A stretch of DNA of 64,000 nucleotides from Heterodera schachtii (GCA_023374025.1 SIJG01000010.1:1254300-1318299); one strand, 5' to 3'. Shown: positions 1-11,846, numbered from the stretch's first letter. Numbers and translations: made by a program. Notes: generated by a model from the sequence alone, not told the origin.

Positions 1-420
1 TACTGCAAAAATGTGGATGACAAAAAAAGCTTGAAAATTTCTCAAAGAAAATTGACAATTTTCCTAGCAATTCGTTCAATGTATTTAAATTTTTGCTCCA
101 AAAAGGCAATTTTAGGTGAAAATCTTTTAGAAATTTAGCCAAAATTTCAAGTTTTTCCCTGGCGGCGCTTTTAGTAACAGCGGCGCCCCACAATTTCCTT
201 TAAATTTTTAAATTTACTAAAAATCCGCGAAGGCAATAAGAATTGACAAAAACACTTATAATTAAAAGTATATAAATTCACTTTTACTTCTCTTCATCAA
301 AAATGATTGCTTTCTAACCTGACATGAAAACGGAGTCCCAAATTTTGAACCTTTCATTAAACAGAATTGACAAATTCAAACGAATTAAATTTTTTCGATT
401 ATTTTTTGATAATTTTTTTA
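1..420. other. AT-rich non-coding DNA, no gene seen
   Basis: No coding signal on either strand. Around 162-192 there is a worn copy of the GC-rich palindromic module (core CGGCGGCGCC) that recurs through the window. Confidence 0.6.
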
Positions 421-1290
421 GGTTCGATCGAGCACCAAATGGAATAATTCGTTCTTGAATTAAGACCGACCCAATACTTTTGACTTTACGATATTCGTAA
501 AAATAATTATTTATTTTTTACATTTTCCATTATAATTTTCCAAACTATACGAAATAAACAGAAGCTCAAAACCATCGCTTTCCCATTGAATCATTGAAAA
601 ATCATTTGACGGAATAAACATAAACCAAACCAAATTATGGTGATTAATTTACATTTTGTGCTAATATCGCTCACTCCATTTATTTACCCATTCATTCATT
701 TATTTTTTCCCATTTTTTTGCTCCGTCCGATGGAATGGTTTTCTGCAGTAAAAGTGTAAAACAACCAAAAGCATTCATTCCATCACATTTCATTTCAATT
801 AAATTAGAGAAATTGGTCAATTAATTGCATATTAAGAAGTCAAATTAAAGGGTGAATGACCAAAATGAGTAGAAGCCTAACTCATTTGCACACAACAGGG
901 ATAGTTGTAAGACTCCGATTCTGAATTTTCTGGGTCTCGGAATTCCGACTTTCAAATTTGAACAAAATTTTGGAACTTTTCATTTGTGTTTAGTTTTAGT
1001 ACAAAATCTATTTCTATTAATAAATTGAACATAAAACTCTTTAATTTTTAAAAAAATTACGCAAAAGCCCGAAGATTTGGTAATTTTTTGAATAAACCGT
1101 TGTTAAATTCTACTTAAAAGTTCGGGTTCCGACTCCCGAATTTTTTTAGGTCCAGGAATTCAGATTGAATTTTTTGGGGCCTAGGAATTCCATCACTGAT
1201 GCATAATCATTTCAATCCTCTTATTTGCCTTTTCAATTTCCATCCGTGGAAATACCACAACAGATGCCATGAATATGGCACAGTCGATGC
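421..1290 (+). pseudogene. Relic 5' end of cysteine-module gene (promoter + signal-peptide exon), transposon-interrupted
   Basis: Positions 421-895 are an inverted duplicate of 38035-38495, the upstream region of the frameshifted cysteine-module gene. The start codon at 865 begins MSRSLTHLHT, matching MSNLTHLHT of that gene. Homology stops at 895 and resumes at about 1203, where the frame reads IISILLFAFSISIRGNTT, the counterpart of IISILLIALPISIRGNAT in the intact signal peptide. The 303 bases between are a hAT-like element. After GNTTTDAMN the similarity fades and no further family exon is visible before L1 at 1392. What I see is the homology and the break; that the copy is dead is inference. 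The repeat region and all cysteine modules are missing here. Confidence 0.75.
896..1198. mobile_element. Short hAT-like element inserted in a signal-peptide exon
   Basis: The left end CAGGGATAG and the reverse complement of the right end CAGTGATGG match at 7 of 9 positions and follow the hAT-type YAG-G pattern. Both ends are followed by diverged CGGAATTCC/GGAATTCC-like subterminal words. The 8-bp flanks (gcacacaa and atgcataa) are not a clean duplication, so either the insertion is old or the ends have shifted. It sits exactly where homology to the paralogous exon at 38030 is interrupted, which supports the boundaries independently. Confidence 0.6.
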
Positions 1291-1391
1291 ATATCAAAAA
1301 AGAGCAGATTGTTTTTTACTATGGCTCAACATTTTAAATATGAATATGTGCTTTGTTTTTAGGGAGGGCCTAAATCCATTCTACTGTAAAA

Positions 1392-4300
1392 ATGTTCTAC
1401 TTCCAATTTAATGTTATGCTGGTATCCGTCGTCGCCCTGCTCTTTGATAATACCAATTCTGTTTGGTTTGGTCCTCTGAGCGAGGACGATTTGCGTTTTC
1501 TGCGTGAACAGGGTGTAACGATAAAAAACCCTACCACTTCTGAAGAAATTGCTAATGGGTTTAAGCTGTTTGGAAAAATCATAACGGATATGGTCTTCTG
1601 GAAACCGCCGAGTTACGAGCAGTTCAAGCAGCAGGAGTGGGCGGAGATCCGCAATCAAGATGGCAAAGAGCAAAGTTGGTTTTTCATGATAACCAGAGAG
1701 TGCCCGCATTTTGGCAAAGTTAGGATTTTGAAAATGACCGTTTTAAACTCGGTGCTGATTCTGAGAAATTAAATATCCTTCAAAATTTCCGCCGGCGGCG
1801 CCGGAAAAGGTGGACCAAAAAATCTTCCAGAATTTTTAACACAATACAAGAAGTTGAACTAGGGATTTGTGAAATAAGAAAATCGTGAAGTTTAACACAT
1901 AAATTTAACAAGCTGAAAAATTTAATTTTTCTAAGTTTTTCAAACAAAATAATGTTTTCGAAAAATGAATAATTTTCACATGACTTAAATCAAACACTTA
2001 AGCACATGACTTTTAAGTTAATTGTTAGATCAAATACAAAATATAATAAAAATAACACATCATTTATATTCAGAATTCAAAACTTAATATAATAAAAATA
2101 ATTTTTATTAATTTTTGAATAAAGCAAAAATATATAAATTTTTGTAAATAATAATACATTTAATTAACAAATAATTTCTCTTTAAATAAATATTCAAAAA
2201 TATTTAAAAACCCGACAATACTAAAAATCATTTAATGATAATAATATTTTATTTACATTAGGGTTTATATGCATGTATGAAATGGTTCATTTGAAACTTA
2301 GTAAATAATTTTTTAAAATTCTTGAATTTATCTAATAATCAAAATGAAAATCATATGCAGAAATCAAGTACTTAATGCTTGCACTTTTTCGTCGGTCAAT
2401 AGCACCGTAGGATTATTCTTGAATTAAAATTTACTACACGACTTTTTCTCATTTACAGAGGTGCTCTTGGTGAACTTTGATCAACGTATACATAAACTTT
2501 GCCAATTTTCCGCTCGCCACAGTGATGGTGAAGACGAAAAAGTCAAGAAGATTCTCGATGAGAAATTTAACATCACAAATCGCAAAAAGGGCGATAAATT
2601 TGACCCTCGTTTCTGTTTTGGATGGCAAAGCGGGTGTTCGACGACGGCATGCTTCGATAGAGGTGGCTGGCACACAAGAGGGAGATATACATTATACAAA
2701 AACTATCAAATAGGCTTTTTTATGAAAAAAAAACAATAAAAACGCTCAATTTTGATGATAACTGTTTGAATTCATTTATCCGAATCCGAAAATATTTAAT
2801 TCCATTTAAATTATTATTTCTTTATTATTTAAAAAATTTTTGGTTGAGTCAAAACAAAAATTTTTTAACACGAAAAATGATAAACAAAAATCGAATTGGG
2901 AAAAATTTTGGTACTGAAATATTTTTAAAAACTTTAAAATTTTTAAGGTCGAAAAGCCCGTTTAGACGGGCGACATGGGCCATGTTTTTTTTTCAAAATC
3001 TACAAGGCTCACATGGGCTCTAGTTATTTTTATTTTAAAAGATAATAAAATAGATTCTGATTGAGATAGGCACGAGCTTCTTTTAATCGATTTTTTCCGA
3101 TTTGCATCGGAAACCCATCTAAGAATTTCCCATTTTCAGATTCTTTTGGTTTAGTATCAAAATTTTAAGAAAAAACCAAAAAAATCCAACTTAAAATGCC
3201 GAAAAATTGTTTAAATTTTGCGGTTTTTGTGTCTTTAATGTACGTTTTTTAAACCTAGCTAAAAAACCCCCATACATTGGTCTTTTTAATGCATGTTAAG
3301 AATTAATTGAGATTTATTTGTAACAAAGAGAGAAATTGTTCTTTTTTTGAGAATTGTTTACACATTCTTCAACTTGACTCAAAAATCACAAAAAATCTAA
3401 CCATTGTCCGGTCTCTATCCATGAATTTATATTATGTAGATTCCGGAGAACCAATTTTCGTCGTGAATGGATGTAGTGGTGGTGGAATGACCTGCTACAC
3501 TGACGAATTTACTGGGCCTTGCCATGACCAAAATGGTTTCATCCGATGTGATTTGTGTGAAACATTCGTGCCGGATCTGATGAAGACTCCGGATATGGCA
3601 AAATGTAATGCCCTAAAATTTTTTAAGTGTATTTTTCTTTTTTCAGCCGATTTTAAGGGGGTGTATTTTTGGTTTTTTTGAAATCCCAATTTAAGGGGTG
3701 TATTTTACAAAATTTTTCGCCAAAAAATTAATATTTTTTGCCATTTTGGCCTAAATTTTTGAAAAATATGGTAAAATGGGGGTCCGGCGGTGCTGATAGG
3801 CGCCGCCGGGAAAATTTTTGAGTATTTTAATGCAATTTTGTTAAGAAAATTCTTAAAATTTCAAAAAAATTACTGAAAATTTTTTACTTTTTGGGTTTCG
3901 GGGGGGGGGGGGGGCTTTAGCGCCCTCAGCCCCCCCCCCCCCCCCTGCCTACGCCTTTGGTGGGGAGGGCAACGAACGGACGACCAATTGCCTCGGGGAT
4001 TAGCAAGTTATTAATGATGGGCCGTGAGAGGGGAAGTGTAACAATTGGACAAATTCGCCACAATTTCAATAAATGACCAATTTAAATTTTTCAGTTTTTA
4101 AAGCTCTCACAAAAGTCAATCGTTTTTGCAACCGCCACAAGCTGGAGATGCCCGAAAAGTTAACCAGAACTGACCGACGCACGACGACCACAACGATTGC
4201 GCCACATTTCTTCCCAAATTTCACGCAATCGACCACTACCGATGCCGCCAACTTCACTCCCATTGGGCAATTGCCAACTGTGGCTTCTGGTGCCGAAATC

Positions 4301-4402
4301 GAATCGCTTCTCTCCATCACCGGCACTGTGCTGGTGTCGTTGATCGGTAGCATCAAAGAACACATTTTGGCACTTTTTTGCATCGTGCCAAAACTGGCAT
4401 AA
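1392..4402 (+). CDS. L1: secreted cysteine-rich protein with Thr-rich linker and hydrophobic C-terminal tail
   Basis: Four-exon model: 1392-1718, 2461-2662, 3440-3604, 4095-4402 (1002 nt, 333 aa). Intron phases are 0, 1, 1 and the joined frame is open throughout. The start lies about 30 nt after a trans-splice-like acceptor (ctttgtttttag, ending 1362). The N-terminus MFYFQFNVMLVSVVALLFDN looks like a signal peptide. An unrecognised polar N-terminal region follows. Exons 2-3 carry a cysteine domain (CFGWQSGCSTTACF, then GEPIFVVNGC, then NGFIRCDLC). Exon 4 gives a Thr-rich stretch and a hydrophobic end (SLLSITGTVLVSLIGSI), as in GPI-anchored or tail-anchored surface proteins. L2 at 48424 shares the domain and the introns on both sides of exon 3. 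The family is unknown to me; a Ly6/uPAR-like fold is only a guess. The exon 2 donor (gtggct) is the weakest junction. An alternative would stop at 2739, beside an AATAAA. Confidence 0.62.
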
Positions 4403-4415
4403 AAGGGATAATTTT

Positions 4416-5340
4416 TTGCCCGGCGACGGACATTTCAGAGATGCGATGACTGAGGATTTTTCCTCATTTTGTGGTCTTTTTAGAGGGTCAAAGAGGGTTT
4501 TTTATTTTTCCCCAGCGGCGCCTATCGGCACCGCTGGACCCTTTCCCCCTCTCCGCAGTTTCTTCAAAATTTCTTTGGAAAAATGCGCCGCAAAAAAAAA
4601 AAATTGTCAAAAATCTGATTTTTCAATCACATTTACATTGAAATATAAGATTTGCTAATTTACTCTCCAAAATAGTTAAAATCAATAAGGGGAGGTGAAA
4701 AATACAAAATTTAATGCTATATTAATTGATAAAATTGTTCACAAGCGATTTAAAGCAAATTTTGCAAAGTGTTCTGGTTTTCCACACCAAAAATGCTTTT
4801 TTTGGTCCCGATGTTCTGATTTTGTTTGCATTTTTTATGTTTTAAAAAATGAGGATTTTTCTTGCCAAATGAGGATGTCTAATGAGGATTTTATGGCTGA
4901 AATGAAGATTTTCAAAATTTTGAGATCGCATCTCGGACTTATTTGCCCTTGTCATCCTTTCAGGCTTTTAAAAATACTGAAATGAATTTTGAGTACGGCG
5001 GCGATGCCTTTCTGATGCTTACAAGGAATTTTTTGAATATTTAACATAACATCTTAAATTGAAATTTATTCCCTTCCTCAATTTTACAACTAATTATTTT
5101 AGAAAGGAACGAAAAGCCAAAAATGAGAAAGGCAAAAAAAGGAAAAGAATTTTCGGTTTTTGTTAAGCTTCATAAGATTATTTTGGCAAAATCTGTGTAA
5201 TACAAAATTTGAAAAAATTCATCTAAAGTAAAGCAACGCTTATTGGATCAGCCATTCTTTAACTATCTATAAAAAAAGTCTTTTCACTTAATTTAAATGT
5301 AAATTTTGTTTATTTTTAAGTTTTGAGTGTTCGTCTGGGA
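4416..5340. repeat. Worn transposon DNA related to the 20133-20904 element
   Basis: The gaggatttttcctcatttt wording near 4450 and repeated aaatgagg motifs at 4850-4900 resemble the ends of the intact hAT-like element at 20133-20904. A copy of the GC-rich palindromic module lies at about 4512-4537. No clean terminal repeat or target duplication was found, so this is probably a degraded copy. The rest is AT-rich with no gene. Confidence 0.4.
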
Positions 5341-5358
5341 GTTCAGTTTTAAATCCAA

Positions 5359-5445
5359 ATGGAAGATGATGGACATGGACCGAGAAAGAAGAAACGAAAG
5401 GCCATACAGAAGCCGAATCAAGCAAATAATCAATCAGGCATATAA
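5359..5445 (+). CDS. Possible 28-aa micro-ORF with a basic NLS-like run
   Basis: The ORF begins MEDDGHGPRKKKRKAIQKP and ends at a TAA in 5443-5445. A good acceptor-like site (gggagttcag) lies about 14 nt upstream of the ATG. The run PRKKKRKA resembles a monopartite nuclear localisation signal. No homologous exon is visible nearby and no function can be assigned. It could be a last exon of something larger or chance; the basic run and unusually even base use against AT-rich flanks are the only support. Confidence 0.25.
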   Translation: MEDDGHGPRKKKRKAIQKPNQANNQSGI

Positions 5446-5617
5446 AAACCCAAAAAAATTTGATTTATGCTTGTAATTAATAAATGTAATTTTTGCATTG
5501 AAATAATTCGTGTAAACGCGCGGCTAAAATAGAATACAATAATTATGAATTTCACACCAACATAAATTTAAAAGAATTAAAGGCAGAATTGTAATTATTA
5601 CTTAATACATATTTGTG

Positions 5618-5800
5618 GTCAATGGCAACTCGTACAAAGGGCAACTCGTATTTTACAAAAACAATGCCGGCTTAAGCCTAAGACTAGGTACAAACAAGGC
5701 TAAGCCTATGCCTAGCCTAAAGCTTAAGACTAAGCTTAAGCCTAAAACCTAGGCCTAACCTAAACAATTAATTGTGCAAGTTGCCTTTTGTACTAGTTGT
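5618..5800. repeat. Cassette of degenerate GCCTAA/TTAGGC-like repeats with inverted flanks
   Basis: The left flank GGCAACTCGTACAAAGGGC and the right flank ending aagttgccttttgtac are inverted copies of one sequence. Between them lies about 100 bp of imperfect GCCTAA, CTTAAG and CCTAGGC words. A second cassette with the same flanks and filling is at 51520-51725. The hexamer matches the nematode telomere repeat TTAGGC, but the copies are too imperfect to call telomeric. Confidence 0.5.
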
Positions 5801-6222
5801 CGTGACACCGACCTCCCCCCATCGCCCGTTAATTTTTCTGAAATTTTTTGTTCGATTCATAGGGGGTGTATTTTAGTTTTTATTGCATTTTTGTTAATAA
5901 TTTTTGGCAAGGCGCCAAAATAAGTCAAATTTTGATATTATATTTTAAAACCGGGACCGGGACCTGAAAAAACCGGGAATTTCCGTCCCGGTCCAGATCA
6001 ACTCTACTCTTCAATTATAAATTCAAAATTTTGCAAAAATTTAATTTTTTTAAAGAATTAAATTTTTGGAAAATTTTTTGCGATTTTTTCTAAAAATTTT
6101 TTTTAGAAAAACCTAGTAAATAATTCTTTATAAAATTGAAAAATCGCATAAAATTTTACAAATTTTTTTTAGACCTTGTTATGGAATTTTTTTTGCTTTT
6201 TTGAAATTTGTGTTTAAATTAT

Positions 6223-6674
6223 TAGAGCGCGACTTTTGAGGCATATGCTTTTTTTTCTGCGCACTAGTTTCCATATATTAATTTGTAAGCATAAAAAAAC
6301 GCATTTTCCACTTCGTTTGAGGCTTCTACGTTGATTTTTATTATGCCTTTTTTGGCATTTTGCCGTTTTGGTGCCTTTTAGGCATTTTTTCCGAAAAATT
6401 CCATAAAAATGCAATAAAATCGGGAAAATACACCCCTAAGAAATTAAAAATTTTTCAAAATTCATGTCCAAAATAATATATCTATTTTCTTGATAAAATT
6501 TGTAGATTTAAAATTTTCCTTATTCGAAAAAGCTTATAAAATATTCTAATAATCATTTAAATGACCAAAATGAATTTTTTATTATGTTTTACGTTTTTGT
6601 TCCCTATAAATCTCTTAAAAAAATTTTAAATGCCTTTTTTCATGCCTTTTTCGCGATTTTTGGTGCCTTTTTAG
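6223..6674. mobile_element. hAT-like element, copy of 47719-48097 lacking its right terminus
   Basis: The left end TAGAGCGCGACTTTTGAGGC matches TAGAGCTCGCATTTTGAGGC at 47719. The interior wording (gcatatgc, tttggcattttg, catgcctttttcgcgattt) follows the same order. The right end breaks off after ggtgcctttttag, immediately before another element-like sequence starting TAGAGACCGG at 6675. Confidence 0.55.
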
Positions 6675-6835
6675 TAGAGACCGGACGGGATCGGGATCCC
6701 GCGGGATTTATTGGGATCCCGACCTCGGGATCCGTCCGAGCAATTTTTAAAATTCATCGGGATTTCACCGGGATCCCGAATCGGGATCCCTCCCGACCAT
6801 TTTACCAATCCCGCAGGATCCCGCGGGATTGAAGT
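6675..6835. repeat. CGGGATCGGGATCCC-word repeat, probable transposon subterminal DNA
   Basis: Begins TAGAGACCGGACGGGATCGG and continues with a dozen variants of GGGATCCCG. A mirror block of the same words at about 9490-9646 ends TGTCCGGTCTCTA, the inverted partner of this terminus. The 8-bp flanks do not match, so whether 6675 and 9646 bound one element is unproven. Confidence 0.45.
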
Positions 6836-7094
6836 CACGATAATTTTTCGAAAAAATCTCCATTTTTTAATTAAGAACTTGAATTTTAAATTAAAAAATA
6901 TTGTCATTTGCTATTTTTTCTTAAAAAATCTCTTAAAAATCGCAAAAAATTTTCACGGGTCTCCAAAATTCCACTAAAAATTTCAAAATTTGACGCAAAA
7001 GTTGGCCATTTCGTGACTTTTATTTCTTCCAAAAAAGAATTATCATAAATTATCTTTTAAAATTATTAAAACATTACTAAAGCTTATTAGGTAG

Positions 7095-7811
7095 CAGGGA
7101 TGGGCGTTCGCTTTCGCGTTTCGATTTCGCATATTTTGCTTTTTTTGGCACTTTCGCTTTCGCGTTTCGCATTTTGGCGCGCAACGCGATTTTTACACCC
7201 TTAAGAATTTGATTAAATTCCCTAAAATTTTTCAAAATTTTACCTATAAATTGGAGATAAATTATCAAAATTTACAATTTTTCCCCCGGCGGCGCCTATC
7301 GGCACCGCCGCGCCCCCAAAACTCCTACTTTTTCTTGGATAATTGGCCCGAAATCGCAAAATTTGGTAATTTTTTTGATAAAATCTGTTCCCAGTGGCGC
7401 CTATCGGCATCGCCGCGCCTCAATACACTTATTTTTTCCTTAGAAAAATGATACAAAAATCGAAAAATTCGATCATTTTTTAGTGAAAAATTGCCAACAA
7501 ATTTTATTCTAACTTTCAAAAATTTTCCCGGCGCCGCCTGCCCCCTCTTTTTAAAAAATTTTTTGGAAAGCGCGTCTCAAAAAAGCTTTTTATTGATTTT
7601 AAAATTTGGAATAAAATTTTGCAAAAAAATGATTTTTGCTTTATGATTTTGACTATTAAAAAAGTTGTAGAAAAAATTTCGCGTTTCGCAATTTCGCGTT
7701 TTTTGTTTTTGAAATTTCGCGTTTCGCATTTATTTTCATTTCGCATTTTTTACTTTCGCAAATTTCGCGTTTCGCGTTTCGCATTTTATTTTCCGATTTG
7801 GCCCATCCCTG
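7095..7811. mobile_element. Non-autonomous hAT-like element (MITE), perfect 8-bp target duplication
   Basis: Terminal inverted repeats CAGGGATGGGC and GCCCATCCCTG are flanked by a perfect duplication TTAGGTAG (7087-7094 and 7812-7819). Subterminal regions at both ends are built of TTTCGCGTTTCGC words, in inverse orientation. The interior has three copies of the GC-rich palindromic module. No transposase ORF is present, so mobilisation would need enzyme from elsewhere. Confidence 0.85.
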
Positions 7812-8795
7812 TTAGGTAGTTTTATGACACAACGATTTCTATGAATTCTGTCCAATAATCAGAATAAAAATTGCTGTCTAAGTAATTTTCCTTCGATGCA
7901 TATCGGCACCGCCCAACTCATGAACCCATTATTTTCTTATTTAGTTAAAAATCAAAAAATAAAAATTTTTGTATAAATTCTGTTAACAAATTACATTTCA
8001 AATTTTCAAAATTTTCCCGGCGGCGACTATCGGCGCCGCCTGACCCTCCCCCAATGTTCCCCAGTTTTTTGGAAAAAGCACGCCGCGAAATAAGCTGTTC
8101 TAAAAATCAAAAAAGGTTGTCAATTTACATAGCCTGGAATCCTTCACAAATCATTCCAAAAAAGAATCCTAAAAATTCAAAAAGAATGCATTTTTACGAC
8201 AAAATTATAATTTACGTTCCTTTCGGCACCGCCAAACCAGGAAAATCTTTTTAATTTTGTTTTAAAGGATTTCTAAAAGGGTGAGATCATTGAAATTTAA
8301 GTTAAAAATTTTGAAAATTTTCGACCATTGCTTTGAATCTGCCATTTTTGCCCCTATTTTTGCTATTTTTCTCCCGCGGCCCATATTTTGGGATTTTTCG
8401 CCTCAAAAAACATGCAAAGCTTTTATTCTGATCATAAATTACTCGTAACAAATTTTTAGATTGGATTTTTTTAAATAAAAATTTTAAAAATAAAAAAAAA
8501 AATTTTTTGAAAATTACGGATTGTCGATTGCGGAGGATTACAGGAAATTGCGGGATTTTTGACCCACCGTAATTGCGGATTGCGGATTTCCGCAACTGAG
8601 AAAACCGCCGCAATTGCGGATTGTGGATTTTCGTAATTTAAAAACCCAGTTGCGCCCAGCGCTGACCGCCGGTCTCCCCTCTGTTCGTCTAGTTTTTGAA
8701 AAAATTCGTTGCGAAAAAATTCTTAAAAATCTGATTTTTGATCCCGAATGCATTTCACGATTTACTACTTTCCTTAAAATTGTTAAAATGATAAT

Positions 8796-9321
8796 TAGGG
8801 ACCGGGTTTATATGGACAAAAATTTCTGAAAATTGATTTGATTTTTAAAAAAAAAATTCCTAAACTCATAAAATTTTTGCGGAAGGAAAAAAATCATTTT
8901 AGTACATGAATATTATAGAATTTGATAATTGAGGCCTAATATTTTTTTTTACAAAAAAATTATGAACTTAGAAAAAAAAAAATCATTTTTACTAAAATTT
9001 TCTCTTAAAATTTTTTTTACACAATTTATGGTATTTTTTCCCTAAAATTTCCCATTTTAGGGGGGTTTGTTTACCAAAAATTTCTAAATTTTTTCCATCT
9101 TTAAGGGTGCATTTTTCGAATTTTCTGTGAAAATGCCGATATATGGATGTCAAATATGAAAATATGGACAAAAATCTGAAACATGGAAAAATATAGAAAA
9201 TATGGAAGTAAAAAGGCATCTTAGAAGCATCAAACGAAGCTAAAAAATACTATTTACGTGGTTTTTAGGCCGAAATGAGTGTGCAAAAAAAAAATGGAAA
9301 TCCATACAAATCCGGTCCCTA
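8796..9321. mobile_element. Non-autonomous hAT-like element (MITE), perfect 8-bp target duplication
   Basis: Termini TAGGGACCGG and CCGGTCCCTA are flanked by ATGATAAT on both sides (8788-8795, 9322-9329). The interior is AT-rich with no coding capacity; words such as tatggacaaaaat and aaaatatgg recur near both ends. Confidence 0.8.
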
Positions 9322-9650
9322 ATGATAATAGGAGGCGAAAATACAAAATTGACATTAATTGGTTAAATTGTAAAAATATGTATTTAGAGGCTATGTTGTT
9401 AAATGTTCTAATTTTTGAACCTAAAGTCTGACTTTTTAGGCATGTTATTCTAATTTTTGGAAAAAAATTCTATAAAAACCTGATATAAAAAAATCTTCGG
9501 GATTCATCGGGATCGGGATTCGGTCGGGATCCCGACTCGGGATCCGTCCTGATCGTTTTTCCAAAATGTTCGGGATTGATCGGAATCGGGATTCAGCGGG
9601 GATCCCGACTCGGGACCACTCCGACCCCAGCAGTTGTCCGGTCTCTATTT

Positions 9651-10440
9651 TTATTTGAGGTAAATTTCATTAGATTTTGACAATAAAACAACGTCCTTGG
9701 ATTTTAGATTGAATCTTTTACCGGAATTGTGTGCTTTTTGGGACACATACAATTGTATTTCAGAATAATTTGTAAATTGGGCGTCGAAGATCAAAAAAAG
9801 TCTCGCTTCGCCAATTGATACACCCCTCCCTTCCCCACAATTTTTCGTTTGTAATACAGAATTTGTAGTTTTGTACGTTTTCTCATGTTTGGGCCCCAAA
9901 TAAAAATTTTTTAAATTTCCAAAAATTCTTTATAAAAACTAATAAATTTAACAAATACCTAATATCAATATTAAAAAAAATAAAATTGGTCAATCTGAAT
10001 CAAATTTTGTTCTCAATACGATCATCAAATTCTAAAAGTTTTTTGTGTTTTAACTTTTTAAAACCATTCTGTATAGTAGCAAAATCTTGACACCAAAAGA
10101 AATAGACCAAAGCTACAGCATGGTGGACATTTCTACACTTTACCAAGACAACTGCCGATGGAACAACTAAATTTTGGCGATGGGAATTCAAGAACAGCAG
10201 TGTCGACAAATGCTAAGGACGGATTTGGACTTCACTTCCAGATGAATTCATCCGCATAGCGATACCACACATATGTGAACGGAATCCAAGTCACATCATT
10301 GCGCAAAAAGTCACGACAGCCATCAAAGGCGTGCCTTGAGACGATGGAAGAGCCCTCTGTAATGCGTGCTGCTGCTGTTCAAACCATCTGTTCGCCTGCA
10401 CTTCAAAATTGTCGTAAAAATTGCCACTAATTTCAGATTG
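9651..10440 (-). pseudogene. Exon-like coding debris, minus strand
   Basis: Three stretches read like protein but do not join. 10232-10378 (minus) gives FDGCRDFLRNDVTWIPFTYV followed by WYRYADEFIWK and a stop. The piece just upstream in another frame gives NRWFEQQQHALQRALPSS. 9651-9800 gives a third fragment (IFDAQFTNYSEIQLYVS). The abrupt frame change between the first two suggests a 1-nt shift, so a decayed gene is more likely than a live one. I do not recognise the family. Confidence 0.3.
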
Positions 10441-10605
10441 ATGAATAGGGCCCGGATTTTTAGTGATAAAAAATCCCCAAATAATTAACTAAATAGTGAC
10501 AAAAAATGCCAAAATAGTGGCAAAAATAGTGGCGAAAAACTTCCAAATTTAGGGGTTTAATTTTTTAAATAGCTGTTTTTAATTTGAAAATAATTTAAAA
10601 TTAAG

Positions 10606-10844
10606 GCAAACAATTTTATTCATGGAACCGCCGCCACCGCTGAACAAATGCGCCAACAGCTGGAGCATCATTTTGTCTCGAATTGTCTGCTGGACACCGG
10701 CAGACTCGACGAATTAAAGCTGGTGAGTTGATGGAAGGTATTTCAAATTTTATCCAATTAATTAAGCGGGAGGAGGAGCGACGGGGGCAAGCAGCTGAGG
10801 AAGAAGAAAGTGATCAAGACGCCAACATCGATGTCGTTGACTGA
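10606..10844 (+). CDS. 3' end of an unidentified gene, two exons
   Basis: The frame over 10606-10722 reads TAATAEQMRQQLEHHFVSNC and continues to a good donor (CTG|gtgagt). A 44-nt intron, typical of nematodes, leads to 10767-10844, which codes a strongly acidic tail (GQAAEEEESDQDANIDVVD) and a stop. Both junctions are phase 0. Upstream exons are not visible: the DNA at 10440-10600 is repeat-like, starting with TAGGGCCCGG. This is probably a gene fragment cut off by transposon DNA. Confidence 0.4.
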
Positions 10845-10980
10845 TCGAGAATTTATGGTTTTCATTTTCATTAACGTGACAAATAAAAAATGTTTAAAAA
10901 TTTGTAAACAATTTTAAAATCATTTTAGCTACTTTTTCTTTTATTTTCTCGCTTAAAATCGTCGCAATACAGCTATAACA

Positions 10981-11050
10981 TGCAATGAGAATCGAACCTG
11001 GGATCCCCCCCTTTGGTGACCTTCTCACAAACCACTTCGCCACACATGCA
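10981..11050 (-). repeat. tRNA-like sequence (A and B box), probable SINE or tRNA pseudogene
   Basis: On the minus strand TGGCGAAGTGGT fits a polymerase III A box and GGTTCGATTCT a B box at normal tRNA spacing. Acceptor and T stems do not pair properly, so it is not a functional tRNA gene. Confidence 0.4.
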
Positions 11051-11546
11051 AACCTTTTTTGGTACAGGAGCTCATTTCCCGGACGCTGTGTATAGTCCTT
11101 GATTTTAGTTTAGAAATGTCAAGCCATGTAAATCGACCTTTTTTGCTCTTCAAAAGAATTTTAAGGTGCATTTTTTCAAAAAATTTTTAGGACAATGGGA
11201 GCGAGAGGGGTCCGGCGGTGCCGACAGGCGCCGCCGGGGAAAATTTTTGGAAATTTGAGTTTGGTTTATTAACAGATTTATGCGAAAAAATGACAAATTT
11301 TGCAATTTCGAGCTACATTTTAGAAAAAAAATCTAGCGTTTTGTACTAGGCGACGCTGAAGAAAAACTTTAACTTTTATTGAAATTTATTAAGAAAATTT
11401 TTTGGTTTTTCATAAAATTTTGGAAATCTGTTTGATAAAAAAAGTTATGAAAATGTTACTCAATTACGTATGGTTTGGTGTCTTTTTAACAGTTGAAATA
11501 AATAGAAGGATTTCGAGAATTTTGATGGTTCATTGTCCATGTTCCG

Positions 11547-11771
11547 TGTTGGAGTGTTAAAGAATTTGAATTTGGCGCGCATCGATTATTGATTAATGTT
11601 GTGACGTGTCAATCCCTCCCCCTTATTCATTTTGTTTATTTAAGCACTCCCTCCTTCCCCACATTGTTCCTTCTCCATTCATTTGCTATTTTTACATTTT
11701 GTACTGCATTTGTCCTCCGACATAAATTTGTGTTTATTATTTTATTGTGTGTTCAAAGTTGAGACACAACA
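11547..11771 (+). repeat. 5' LTR
   Basis: 225 bp, TG..CA ends, identical to 16340-16564. Contains a pyrimidine-rich block (ccctcccccttattc) and TATTTAAGCACTCCC, a plausible TATA/start region. Confidence 0.95.
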
Positions 11772-11846
11772 ATTGGCGCAGTCAGCAGCCGTTCTTCACC
11801 CATTCGAAGACATCGGACTGCCAGCAATTCAACCTCAACAAAACCA

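Noticed and set aside
5618..5800. Chromosome end or interstitial telomere
   Set aside because: Words are imperfect and mixed with CTTAAG/CCTAGG palindromes, and the block has inverted flanks like a small transposon.
6675..9646. Single 3-kb hAT element bounded by TAGAGACCGGAC ends
   Set aside because: Flanking 8-mers (ctttttag, tttttatt) do not match and two complete smaller elements lie within; evidence is insufficient.
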